A stretch of DNA of 64,000 bases from Gnetum montanum (Eukaryota > Streptophyta > Gnetopsida > Gnetales > Gnetaceae). Where the stretch lies: NCBI GenBank assembly GCA_015680685.1, contig MNCI01024940.1:288334-352333 (forward strand), in the 5' to 3' direction. A program made the translations under genes and the position numbers. Numbering within the stretch: the stretch's first letter is position 1; each line of letters opens with the position of its first letter. Under the pieces are notes generated by a model that had not been told where the DNA came from, did not search any database, and worked only from the letters and a program-made list of their open reading frames with translations. Below are positions 22,621 to 34,225 of this stretch, piece after piece.

Positions 22621-25290
22621 CACGAGGATCCATTCAGCCAACACTTGGTTCCAAGGATCCATTTGGCCAGCGCTTGGTCACGAGGGTCCATTTGGCCAAC
22701 ACTTGATCACAAGCATTCATTTGGCCAACACTTGGTCATGAGGGTCCATTGGGCCAACACTTGGTCACGAGGGTCCATTGGGCCAACAGTTGATCACAAG
22801 GGTCCGTTTGGCCAACACTTGGTCATGAGGGTCTATTTGCCCAACACTTGATCATGAATTTCCATTGGGCCAACACTTAGTCATGAGGGTCCGTTGGGCC
22901 AATTGCTAATCACGAGGATCCATTTGGCCAACACTTGGGCCAATAATTGGTGGTCACAAGGGTCCATTTGGCTAGCACTTGGTTGTCACAAGGGTTCGTT
23001 GGGCCAAAAACCTAGTCACAAGGGTCTATTGGGCCAACTCATGGTCTTCAGGGTCCCTTGGGCTGAACATTGGCCACGAGAGACTATGCAGCCAACACTT
23101 TGTCACAAGTGTCCATTTGAACAACACTTGGTCATGAGCATCTGTTTGGCCAACCATTGGTCATGAGGGTCCGTTTAGCCAACACTTGGTCCTGAGGGTC
23201 CATTGGGCCAACACTTCATCAAGAAGGTCTGTTGGGCAAACCATTGGTCAAGAGGATCCATTTGGCCAACACTTGATTGCAAGGGTCCATTTGGCCAATG
23301 CTTGGTCACGAGGGTCTGTTTGGCCAACTCTTGGTCATGAGGGTCTGTTGGCCAAACCATTGGTCATGAGGGTCCGTTTGGCCAACACTTGGTCATGAGG
23401 GTCCGTTGGGCCAATGGTTGGTCATGAGGCTCTGTTGGCCCAACCGTTGGTCACGAGGGTTCATTTTGCCAACACTTGGTCATGAGGGTCCATTAGGCCA
23501 ACTATTGGTCATGAGGGTTTGTTTGGCCAACACTTGGTCATGAGGGTCAGTTGGGCCAACCGTTGGACATGAGGATCCGTTGGGTCAACACTTGGTCACG
23601 AGGGTCCACTTGGTCATGTGGGTCTATTTGGTCAACACTTGGTCCCAGAGGGTCCATTGGACCAACGCTTGATCATGAGGGTCCGTTTAGCTAACACTTG
23701 ATCAAAGGGGTCCGTTGGGCCAACCATTGATCACAAGGATCCCTTTGGCCAACACTTGGTCATGAGGGTCTGTTTGGCCAACACTTGATTGCAAGGATCC
23801 ATTTGGCCAACCATTGGTTATGAGAGTCCCTTTGGCCAAAACTTGGTCACAAGGGTCCATTAGGCCAACCATTGCTCACGAGGGTCCCTTTGGCCAACAA
23901 TTGATCACAAGCATCCATTTGGCCAACAATTGGTCATGAGGGTCCATTAGGCCAACACTTGGTCACGAGGGCCCATTTGGCCAACACTTGGTCACAAGGG
24001 TCCATCTAGCTAATGCTTGGTCACAAGGTCCATCTAGCCAACACTTGGTTATGAGGATCAATTGGGCCAACCATTGGTCAAGAGGATCCATTTTTCCAAC
24101 ACTTGGTTGGAAGGGTCTGTTGGGCCAATGCTTGGTTGCAAGGGTCCATTTGGCCAATGCTTGGTCATGAGGGTCGGTTGGGCCAACACTTGGTTATGAG
24201 GGTCCATTGGACCAACACTTGGTGGTCACAATGGTTCGTAGGGCTAACTATTGGTCATGAGGGTTCGTTTGGCCAACACTTGATCATGAGGGTCCATTGG
24301 GCCAACCATTGGTTACGAGGGTCTCTTTGGCCAACACTTGGTCACGAGGGTCTATTGGGCCAAGACTTGGTCACGAGGGTCTGTTGGGCCTACAATTAGT
24401 CATGAGGGTCTATTTTACGAACACTTTGTCCTAAGGGTCTATTTTTCCAACACTTGCTTGCAAGGTTTCATTTGGCGAACACTTGGTCATAGGGGTTCAT
24501 TGGGCCAACCATTGGTCATGAGGGTCCATTGGGCCAACACTTGGTTATGAGGGTCCATTTGGCTAACAGTTGGTTGCGGTGGTCCATTGGATCAACACTT
24601 GGTCATGAGGGCCCATTTGGCCAACACTTGGTTTAGGGTTTAGGGTTTAGGATTCTAGGTTTAGGGTTTAGGGTTGGTCATGAGGGCCCATTCGGCTAAC
24701 ACTTGGTTGCGGTGGTCCATCTAGCTAATGCTTGGTCATGAGGGTTTTTCTACCAATGATTGGTCACGAGGATCCGTTGGGCCAACAGTTGGTCATGAGG
24801 GTCCATTTTTCCAACACTTGGTCGTGAGGGTCCATTGGGCCAACACTTGGTTACGAGGGTCTATTTGGCCAATAGTTGGTGGTCACGAGGGTTTGTTTGG
24901 CCAACTGTTGATCACAAGGGTCAATTTGACCAACACTTGGTGGTCACAAGGCTCCTTTGGGATAACCTTTGATCTCAAGGGTACCTTGGGCTAAACCTTT
25001 GTTATGAGGGTCCATGTAGCCAACACTTGATTGGTCCTGAGGATCTATTTTTTCTACAGTTGGTCCTAAGAATCCGTCAATCAAGTAGTTGGTCCCAAGG
25101 GACTGTTTGGAAAATGGTTGATCCCGAGGGTCCATTGCATCAACACTTGGTTCAAAGGGTCTGGTGGGCCAAACCTTGGTCTTGAGGATTCATGTGGCCA
25201 ACACTTGGTTGGTCCATAGGGTCCATTTTGCCTAGAGTTTGTCCCAAGGATCCATTAGACAAGCGTTTGGCCACAATGGTCCATTGGGTT
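22621..25290. repeat. 29-bp tandem repeat array
   Basis: About 90 degenerate units run head to tail. Each carries GGTCATGAGGGTCC followed by (A/G)TT(T/G)GGCCAACACTT, with variants in the triplet after GGTCC and in CACTT/CCATT/CTGTT. ORFs with WANTWSRG-like periodicity cross it and are repeat artefacts. It lies between the 25S 3' end and promoter-like element P6, which is where plant rDNA commonly carries subrepeats of the intergenic spacer. Units become more divergent towards 25.0-25.3 kb, next to the 25S side. Confidence 0.93.
24631..24675 (+). repeat. Interstitial plant telomeric repeat island (TTTAGGG)
   Basis: Five TTTAGGG units with one damaged junction (GGATTCTAGG) sit inside the 29-bp array. 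The flanking array segment GGTCATGAGGGCCCATT occurs on both sides of the island, which suggests insertion together with a local duplication. Confidence 0.9.
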
Positions 25291-25789
25291 GACCCTTTGG
25301 CTTCGAAGAAGGTAATTTTTTGGCCAACAATTGAGAGCTTTGTTGATTTGGTCATAGGAGAAAGCAAGAACCTCATGGTCATCAAGAGTGTTGCATGCAA
25401 AGAGTATCTATCGGTTGTGGATCCCACTTCATGCAACCTCGCAGGTAGGGGACATTCCTGTCGATGATGCAAATGAGCAAAGTTCCCCACCTAGGTGAGC
25501 TTCCCGATCATGAGATCAAAAAACATATTTAGACACTAAGGCTACTAACCAAGATTTTACCTAGAAGAAAGGGACTGCTTATGCATCTATGTGTATGTAA
25601 TGATACATGTGCCCATGAAGGGGAAGACACCCCTCTCTTGAAAAAAATGCATGATCCCCATTCATCTACCCCCACGAGATGATGATTTCGATGGGATGAA
25701 ACACAGCCAGGAATCTATAGAGAAAAAGCAAAGGAGAAGGCTTGAAGAAGAGGATGAGGGGGAGAGACTATGATCATGAATCTTGATGA
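25291..25789 (-). other. Spacer downstream of 25S (3' ETS region)
   Basis: This is mostly unique sequence between the 25S 3' end and the 29-bp array. It holds degenerate purine-rich tracts (AAGGAGAAGGCTTGAAGAAG near 25730). No terminator-like motif or gene is recognised. Confidence 0.5.
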
Positions 25790-28700
25790 TAAGGAGCTGA
25801 ATCTCATTGGATTGTGGCACCAAGGCTCCTTTACCACTTACAATACCCCATCATGTATTTAATTCATCTGCAAAGGATTCTTCTTACTGATCACTCGAAA
25901 TGAAACTACATGGCCCCCAATGCCCCACCATGTAGGTAGGACTAGGAGGTACCATTGAAGCATGCCAATAGAAGCAATGAAGCTACCCCTACCGTAGGTC
26001 ACATAGCAACCAACAGGAAAAGAGGTGCCACCTCTAGCATGGATTCTAACTTAGAGGCGTTCAATCATAATCCAACACACAGTAGCTTCATGTCACTGGC
26101 TTTTCAACCAAACACAATGACAAATTGTGTGAATCAATGGTTCCTCTCATACTAAGTTGAATTACTATCATGGCATACATCATCAGTAGGGTAAAACTAA
26201 CCTATCTCATGATGGTCTAAACCTAGCTCATGTTCCCTATTGGTGGGTGAAGAATCCAATACTTGGTGAATTCTACTTCATAATGATATGAAGAGTTGAC
26301 ATAGAAGGATCAAAAAGCAACATTGCTATGAACATTTGGTTGCCACAAGTCACTTATCCCTATGATAAATTTTATGACACCTCCAACTTCAAATTCTAGA
26401 GATCTAAAGGATTGATAGGCTATGCTTTCACAGTTTGTATTCAGACTAAAAATTAAAATCAAATGATCTTTTACCCTTCTATTCCACACAAGATTTCTAT
26501 TCTCATTGAGCTCATCTTAGGACACCTGCATTATCTTTTAACAAATGTGTCGCCCTAGCCAAACTCCCCAGCTGACTCTGTCTTCCGTGTGAATTAATGC
26601 ATCGAGGTGCATCTTGGGTCCAAAACCGAGGGTCATGCCCCATTCCTAATCAATGGAGTAAGTAAAATAAAATTAAAAGTAGTGGTATTTCACTTGTGCC
26701 ATAGGTAGCTCTCACTTTTTCTACACCTCTTAAGTCATTTCACAAAGTTAGACTAGAGTCAAGCTGAACAAGGTCTTATTTCCCTGCTGATTCTGCCAAG
26801 TCCATTTTCTTGGCTATGGTTTCACTAGATAGTAGGTAGGGATAGTGAGAATCTTGTTAATCAATTCATGTGCATATCTAATTAGATGAAGAGGAATTTT
26901 GCTACCTTAAGAGAGTCCTATTTACTCCCGTTGTTTACTCGCGCTTGGTTGAATTTCTTCACTTTGACATTCAGAGCACTGGGTAGAATCACATTGTGTT
27001 GGCATCCGCAAGGACCATCGCAATGCTTTTTTTTAATTAAATAGTCAAATTCCCTTATCCAAGCTAGTTCTGAGTTGATTGTTTGTTGCCTAGGTAAGCT
27101 CTCCCCTATGGAGGGAGGAGGATGCTTTGCATCGGTCGCCTGACCAACACACAAGGGCCTACCATCACCATGAAAGTAGCTCAAGTAGGCCCTCGATAGC
27201 TCGTGGGTTTAGGATGCAAACCCCTAGGCCCAACCCTCAAAGCCAATCCTTTTCCCAAAGATATGGATCCATTTTGCTAACATTCCTTACCTACATTATT
27301 CTATGGACCAAAGGCTATTCACCTTGGAAACCTGATGTGATTATGAACACAACCTGGCATGAACAATACTCAGTTCTCCAAATTTTTAGGGGTTGCTAAG
27401 GGTGAACTAGACACTACATGATGTGTGATGCTCTTCAAACCACTGGACCCTATCTTTGGTTGAGCCAATTTTAGGGTGGATAGGATATTAATAAGAAAAG
27501 ATAACTCTTCCCAGGGCCCTCATCAATGTCTCTGAATTTCCTGACATTGCTATCGACCACCATGTCCTAGTTTAGGAATGTTAACATAATTCACTTTTAA
27601 GATCTCATGTGGAGTGCACCCATTGGAAGGGGCTCCCCCATCTCTTAGGATCGACTAACCCATGTCCAAGTGGTATTCACATGGAACCTTTCTCCATGTC
27701 AATCTTCAAAGTTCTCATTTGAATATTTGCTACCACCACTAAGATCTACATCAGGGGCTACTCCACCTAGGCTCATGCCCTAGGCTTTACAATGACCCCT
27801 ACATCCTCCTACTCATTGAGGCCTACCGCTTGCCCCAATGGTTAAGCATAGGTCACATGCTCAAGTGCCATCCATTTTTGGGGCTATTTGATTTGGCACG
27901 TGAGTTGTTACACACTCCTTAGCAAATTTTGACTTCCATGACCACCATCCTACTATCTTAATCAACCAACATCCTTTGTGGGTTCTGGGTTAGCACACAG
28001 TTAGGCACCATAGCTTAACTTTCGGTTCAGCCTGGATCACCAGTTCTGCTTACCAAAAATGGCCGACTTGGAGCTCTTAATTCATTGATGCAACTCACCG
28101 AGGTAGCCACACTATCTTACCGATTTAAAGTTTGAGAATAGGTTGATGACATTGTGGCCTCGATACCTCTAATCATTTGCTTTACGTAATAAAACTTGAG
28201 AACATGAGCTGCAGCTATCCTAAGGGAAACTTTAGAGAGAACTAGCTACTAGATGGTTCAATTAGTCTTTTGCCAATATACCCAAGTTAGATGAATGATT
28301 TGCATGTCAGTATCACGATGGGCCTCCACCAGAGTTTCCTCTAGCTTCATCCTACTCAGGAATAGTTCACCATATTTCATGTCCCAATAGCCATGCTCTC
28401 ATTCAAACCCATTTGAACAAGATCAAGGTTGATGGACGATGCTATGTGCCCATGCATGGATCCTTCCTTTTAACTTCCTTGCACCATGTGGGTTTTCACA
28501 CTGGACGACTCACATGCATGTTAGACTCCTTGATCCATGTTTTAAGATGGGTCGAATGGAAAGCCCACAGAATCTACATCCTGAGTGCATAGGTGCCATA
28601 GGATCCACCCCTCAAATGGGTGCGTGCTTAGACCCTCGACTATTGCAGTGGCAACACATGCATAGCCAACTACACACACTTGTGCCATGGCACTGATCCA

Positions 28701-28820
28701 CGTGGACTTTCCTCCCAGACTGAGTGGTGGACCGAAGCATACACACTCCACTCCACATCCAGCTAGGAAGCAATGTTAGCCTTCATCCACTTCCCTCTCA
28801 ATAATTTTAAGAACTTATTA

Positions 28821-28854
<34 letters not shown>

Positions 28855-29212
28855 ATGATACTTTTTTTCTATTGGTCTCTTGGGTATATTTAGCCTTGGA
28901 TGGAATTTACCACCTGCTTAGGGCTACATTTCCAAACACTCCAACTTACCAATAGCACCCCATGATGTAGTCAAGTCTGAGCTTGATGGGGCTGTCACCC
29001 TATCCAGCACCCCATTCCAAGGGACTTAGGCTCGGTCTACCACAAGGAAAACTTCTGTAGACTACAATTAAGGTGACAACCGCTACTAGATTTTCACGTT
29101 GGGCTATTCTCAATTCGCTCACCATTACTAGGGGAATCCTCATAAGTTTCTCTTCCTTCGCTTAGTTATATGCTTAAACTTAGTGGGTACCCTCTCCTAA
29201 ACTGGGGTCACT
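25790..29212 (-). pseudogene. 25S rRNA gene, full length but decayed
   Basis: Read on the minus strand this matches plant nuclear 25S rRNA end to end over about 3.4 kb, the normal length. Recognisable islands include the 5' part (complement of ATATGCTTAAACTTAGTGGG near 29169, which overlaps the standard 5' primer region), the 5' domain near 28780-28950, the central domain near 28020-28330, and the 3' domain with TCAGTAGGGTAAAACTAACC (26185) and CACTTACAATACCCC (25836). Conserved sites are damaged: the sarcin-ricin loop (26142-26153) reads AGTATGAGAGGA on minus instead of AGTACGAGAGGA. Changes are spread through otherwise invariant helices and are largely C-to-T or G-to-A. I infer a silenced, methylation-decayed pseudogene rather than a functional large-subunit rRNA gene. 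Confidence 0.93.
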
Positions 29213-29514
29213 ATGAAGAGGGAGCATCACCCCTCCTATGCATGATGGAAGGGAGGAACATCATCCCCCAGAACCATGGGTTTCATGATCTTGCATTGCA
29301 TTGAAGGAGAAGGACGGGGAGGGTGCCAACGTACCTCATGCATGCTCAGCATAGGGAATGTAGAGACTACCATCACCATCCATCACTCCATTTGGGGATA
29401 AGTAAGAAAACACGAACGATAGCAACTTTCAGCCAACCGCACCTCGAGAGATACAAACAACCACATCCGCAGCCCCCTCACATGTGAAAAAGAGGGCATG
29501 CCATAGGATCTTCA
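29213..29514 (-). other. ITS2 (internal transcribed spacer 2), decayed
   Basis: This is the roughly 300-bp spacer between the 5.8S 3' end and the 25S 5' end. It has no similarity I can recognise beyond position. It is slightly longer than the 200-250 bp usual in seed plants. Confidence 0.8.
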
Positions 29515-29669
29515 TGACACCAGGAAAATGTGCCCTCAACCTAGGCATTAGGCACAACTTGCATTTAAAGATTTGATGATTCACAGGATTCTACAATTCA
29601 CACAAAGTATCGCATTTCACTATGTTCTTCATCGAAATGAAAGCTGAGATATTCATTGTTGAGAGTCAT
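29515..29669 (-). pseudogene. 5.8S rRNA gene, decayed
   Basis: The minus strand carries the plant 5.8S sequence. The plus-strand string AAGTATCGCATTTCACTATG and then TTCTTCATCGAAATGAAAGC is the complement of the invariant core. The 5' end (ACTCTC, complement of GAGAGT at 29661) and the 3' part are also present. Length is about 155 bp against a usual 160-164. Substitutions, such as the GATGCGAGAGC equivalent changed to AATGAAAGC, indicate a pseudogene like its 18S and 25S partners. Confidence 0.93.
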
Positions 29670-30607
29670 GGTTGGGATCATGAACCCCGATTGATCATCA
29701 CAACAACATGGCAAAGTTCATCACATCCTTGGTGCCACTTACACCCTTTCATTAGGGAAAGAGAAGCAAGTGGCACCCGAGGGATGTGACCAGCATCAAA
29801 TTTTGGAAAAGGGAGGTGACCACCCTCCAAATGATAACCCTGCTATACAACCATGGATGGGTGGGATGAGAACCTGCGAAGCACCAATACCACAGCTATT
29901 TGGCACAATGCCCCCGACTGCCCCGCATTTTCCCAAAGTAATGACATACCCTATAACCTAGAGGCCGAGGGTAACCATTCACCTAGAACATGTATGATGA
30001 GAGAAGAGAACTACATCTAGCCATCGTATCTTATCCCCTCCCTCTCATGTGTCCCTCTGTTCATGGAACCAGATGGTTGGGAAAAAAAGAGTGGCCCTTG
30101 TATGTCCCCCTTGCATCCATCCTTGTATTTTTAAAGTTGTTTGTGACACGCTCACCTACCACAAACATAGAGCTCAAGAATTACCATGATTTCCTCACGA
30201 AGGCGTAGAAGCTCTGTTCATGGGTTACCACTCCAGAAATGAACATCTCCCCACCTATCCTTGATGGATGACAGCAACCATGGTCAACACATCCTCCATC
30301 AAGAGGAAACCTAATCCCCCTCCTTCAAATGCCCTAGATTGATCCCCTTTTTCTTTCTCCCCTAAAATCTACCTGGGCAATGACATGCCCTTCAGGGCAT
30401 CGATCCATCAAACATGAGGGATAATTCAGATGCAACATCTCGCACCCCTACCAAGCGCATGCTCTCCTCAAGAGCATTGCACGAAGTCCCATCTTAGCAT
30501 GGCACCATCGTCGTGGATGCCCCCCTACATGAGGTTCCCCAAGTGTTCTTCGTCCCTACAATGGAAACACATGACCATAACCAACAAGACAAAAGCATGT
30601 GCACATC
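29670..30607 (-). other. ITS1 (internal transcribed spacer 1), about 0.94 kb
   Basis: This is the spacer between 18S and 5.8S. It is much longer than the 200-300 bp of angiosperms and of the order seen in gymnosperms outside Pinaceae. I see no clear internal subrepeat. ORFs within it (29770, 29990, 30430) show no recognisable protein. Confidence 0.85.
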
Positions 30608-30647
30608 AATGATCCTACCATAGGTTCACCTATAGTAACCTTGTTAT

Positions 30648-30678
<31 letters not shown>

Positions 30679-32420
30679 ATGAGCTTCTCATGAAGTTGAT
30701 GATGGCGAAACCATCATTGTCAATGTAATCTGAACATTTCACTGGATTGTTCAATCGGTAGGACTAACTGGTGGTGTATACAAAGGGCAGGGACGTAGTC
30801 AATGCAAGTTGATGACTCATGCTTACTATGAATTTCTTGTTCAAGATCGATAATTGAAAAGATCTATCCCCATCACAATGCATTTTCAAAAGATTTCTTC
30901 ATCCTCTCAAACTAGAAAAAGAAGCTCGATGAATGCATTAGTGTAGTGCACATGCTGCCTAGAACATATAAGGGAATCATAGACTTGTTATTCCCTTAAA
31001 CTTCCATGGACTGAGTGGTCATAGTCCCTCTAAGAATTTTTCCATGAAGGAAATACCTTCACATAGCTAGTTAGTAGGCTGAGGTCTTGTTCTTTGATGG
31101 AATTAACTAGACAAATGACTCCACCAACTATGAATGGCCATGCACCACCACCCATAAAATCAAGAAAGAGCTCTCAATCTGTCAATCCTTACTATGTTTA
31201 GACCTAGTATGTTTCCTTGTGTTGAGTCAAATTAAGGCATATTCTCCACTCCTAGTGGTGCCCTTCCATCAATTCCTTTAAGTTTCACCCTTGCGACCAT
31301 ACTTCCCTTCGAACCCAAACACTCTGATTTCTCAGAAGGTGCCGATGGAGTCCTTAAAGCAACATCCGCTGATCCCTGGTTAGCATTATTTATGGTTGAT
31401 ACTAGTATGGTATTTGATCATCTTCAAGCCCCCAAATTTCATTCTTTATTAATGAAAATATACTTGGAAAATGCTTTCATAGTAGTTCATCTTTCATAAA
31501 TCCAAGAATTTCACCTCTGACAATGAAATATGAATCCCCCCGATAGTCCCTATTAATCATTACTTTGATCCCAAAGGACAACATAATAGGATCAAAATCC
31601 TATCATGTTATTCCATGCTAATGTATTTAGAGCATAGGCTTTCTTTGAGCACTCTAGTTTTTTCAAAGTAATAGCATTAGAGCCGCAACCTAGCCAATTA
31701 AGGCTAAGACCACATCGTTGAGAGAAGGAATGGAGAAGTCGATGCACACTAGATCAGTGGACCAACTACCCCATCCTAAGATCCAACTATGAGATTTTTA
31801 ACTACAACAACTTAAATATATGCTATTGGAGCTGGAATTACCATGGCTACTAGCACCAGACTTGCCCTCCAATGGATCCTCATTAAGGGATTTAAATTAT
31901 ACTCATTCCAATTGCTAGAATCAATGAGCCCAGTATTGTTATTTATTGTCACTACCTACCCATGTCAAGATTGGGTAATTTGCACGCCTGATACCTTCCT
32001 TGGATGTGGTAGCCATTTCATAGGCTTCCTCTATAGAATCAAACCCTAATTCCCCATTACCCATCACAATCATGGTAGGCCTCTATCCTGGCATCAAAAT
32101 TTGATAGGGAAGAAATTTTAATGAAATTTCACTGACACAAGGGTTGTGTGATCCTTCCAATTACCATGATTTATCAAGTAAACGAGAAAGCTTACATTTG
32201 CCTTTTATCTAATAAATGCATCCCCTCCAAGAGTTAGGGTTTGTTGCACATATTAGTTCTATAATTACTATGGTCATCTAGGTAGTAAGATACCATAAAA
32301 GAAACTATAACTAATTTAATGAGCCATCCACAATTTCACTATTTAAAGTAGTTCATACTTAGACATGCATGGCTTTATCTTTGAGACAAGCATATGACTA
32401 CTGGCAGGATCAACTAGGTA
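30608..32420 (-). pseudogene. 18S rRNA gene, full length but decayed
   Basis: The minus strand matches plant 18S rRNA over its whole length (1813 bp; the usual length is about 1808-1813). The 5' end is the complement of CTGGCAGGATCAACTAGGTA (32401-32420). The 3' end is the complement of CAATGATCCTACCATAGGTT, the last helix being present. Central domains such as the complement of GAAAGAGCTCTCAATCTGTC (31165) and GGGCAGGGACGTAGTCAA (30785) are nearly perfect. The decoding-site segment (complement of 30766-30780) reads TATACACCACCAGTT where functional genes have ACACACCGCCCGTC, and other CG sites are changed to TG or CA. I conclude it is a silenced copy. ORFs in the reverse sense here are not genes. 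Confidence 0.95.
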
Positions 32421-33059
32421 ATGCCATGGGCACTTGTATGGTGGGCATCGTCATCCTTCCTTACCTGAAAGGCATGAACAACCCTCCACACACCAATTTT
32501 TCATATCATCTTTTGCGGGCATTGTTCCTCAGTTTGTGCAATCACATGCCCAAGAAATGCAACACTACAATAGGTGACAAACATAGCCTTGCTCTCAACC
32601 ATGGACATGTGACTGCCGAGGGAGTCACACAAGCACATAGTTTACTACCCGCACCATCTAGCATTCATGCAAACACCAAACATCAAGGTACACCTATGGG
32701 TTTTGACATCCCTGGTAGGATAATTGGACCCAAGAGTTCTTCCTCAAATGTGCTTCTCCATGAGAACAAAGTTCCATGTAGGAAGTAGCACATGTTGCAT
32801 AGAAAAAGGCCACCTCAAAGAACCCATTGAAGAATGAGGCATGTGAATGTGCATGAAGGACAAGAGAACCTAAGTCTTCTTGGTTTCCGAGCACGTGCAT
32901 GTGAATTCGCATCTACCACCCATGCACTATTGAGCGGTTAAATTTGTGATCAGGGAAAGGAAACATGCACCCAACGCTACCCTGTGGGGGTGTTAGGATG
33001 CTCTGCTACCTCAACCATACCAAATCGATGTAGCCATTTGCACGTGCTTAACCACTATT
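32421..33059 (-). other. 18S-proximal part of the 5' ETS
   Basis: Unique sequence runs to about 32760. From there to about 33040 a partial copy of the 640-bp ETS repeat follows (TGTGAATGTGCATGAAGGAC, CACCCATGCACTATTGAGCG, GATGCTCTGCTACCTCAACC). No gene is recognised. Confidence 0.6.
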
Positions 33060-34225
33060 GCATCCTACAAAATAGGAGATGCATCTGAGCAATGAAAAAC
33101 CCATTGTGAACTGACACCGAAGGCATTTTTCACCTCACAACATAAGCCATGTGTTGTCAAAAGGTACATGCAACCATCATCAACATTATGAATGCAAAAT
33201 GAAAATTGGTCATGGGAAGCCCTTTGAAATTTCATTCTCCTTAGGGGCCAAAACATTTCCATCCTCACTATCCAACCATAAAGGTAAGGGATGCATTCCA
33301 GCAATGCAACCACTATAAAACAATGCTCAAAATGTGATTCCAATCTAATCTCAATGCAAAAAGATGGAACATGTGCCATACCGAGGAACATCCAACTATC
33401 TTCACATTATGAATGCCAAATGAAGATCAGCCAAAAGCACCACTTCAAAATCCCATTCTTCTCAAGGGTGAAGATGTTTCCATCCTCTCTCTATTCAAGC
33501 ATCAAGGTGAGGAATGCATCCTAGTAATGCAACCACTCTAAACCAATGCTTAGAACATGGTTCAAATCTCATCTTAACACAAAAATATGGAACATGTGCC
33601 ATACCTAGTAACATGTAACTATCATCGCATTATGAATGACAAACAAAGATTGGTTATACGGACCTCTCTTTGAAATTGCATTCTCCTCGAGGGCAAGGAT
33701 GTTTTCATCCTCTCTCTATTCAAGCATCAGGTTCAGGGATGTGTCCCAGCAATGCAACCACTCTGAATTAATGCTCAAAACATGGTTCAAATCTCATGTC
33801 AATGCAATAAGAGGAAACACATGCCATCTCGAGGAACATGCAACTATCGTCACATTCTGAATGCCAAATGAAGACCAACCATAGAAAACACTTAAAAATT
33901 GCATTCTCTTGAAGGGAGAGAACATTTCCATCCTCTCTCTATCCAACCATTAGGATGGGGGATGCATCCCAAAAATGCAATGACTATGAACCATCACTCA
34001 AAATGTTGTCCAAATCTTCATCTCATCTCAACGCAACAATAGAAAACATATGTCATCTTGGGGAACATGACACTATTTTCACATTATGAATGAAAAATGA
34101 AGATTGACCATAGGGACCTCTCTTTGAAATTGCATTCTCCTCGATGGTGAGGATGTTTCCATCCTCTCTCTATCTAATCACCATGGTGGGGGATGCATCC
34201 AAGAAACATAGCCACTATAAAGAAA
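33060..34225 (-). repeat. 225-bp tandem repeats of the 5' ETS (five copies)
   Basis: The landmark (G/A)CAATGCAACCACT recurs at about 33301, 33523, 33749, 33973 and 34198, with a degraded one at 33088, so the period is 222-226 bp. Each unit also carries TTTCCATCCTCTCTCTATTC and CACATTATGAATGCCAAATG. The array lies directly upstream of 18S in transcription order. Confidence 0.92.

Noticed and set aside
24631-24675. A true chromosome end
   Set aside because: Only five TTTAGGG units are present and the 29-bp array continues on both sides.
22531-24994. ORFs with WANTWSRGS-like repeats as a repeat protein gene
   Set aside because: They are frames through the 29-bp tandem array; 29 is not a multiple of three, so the periodicity cycles through frames and no frame is maintained.
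25790-32420. Functional rRNA genes
   Set aside because: Universally invariant sites in the sarcin-ricin loop and 18S decoding region are mutated, and changes occur throughout conserved helices.
25955-32788. ORFs within and opposite the rRNA cluster (for example 27127-27399, 28439-28696, 32369-32788)
   Set aside because: They are fragments of 25S, 18S or spacer read as protein; the nucleotide identity to rRNA explains the sequence.
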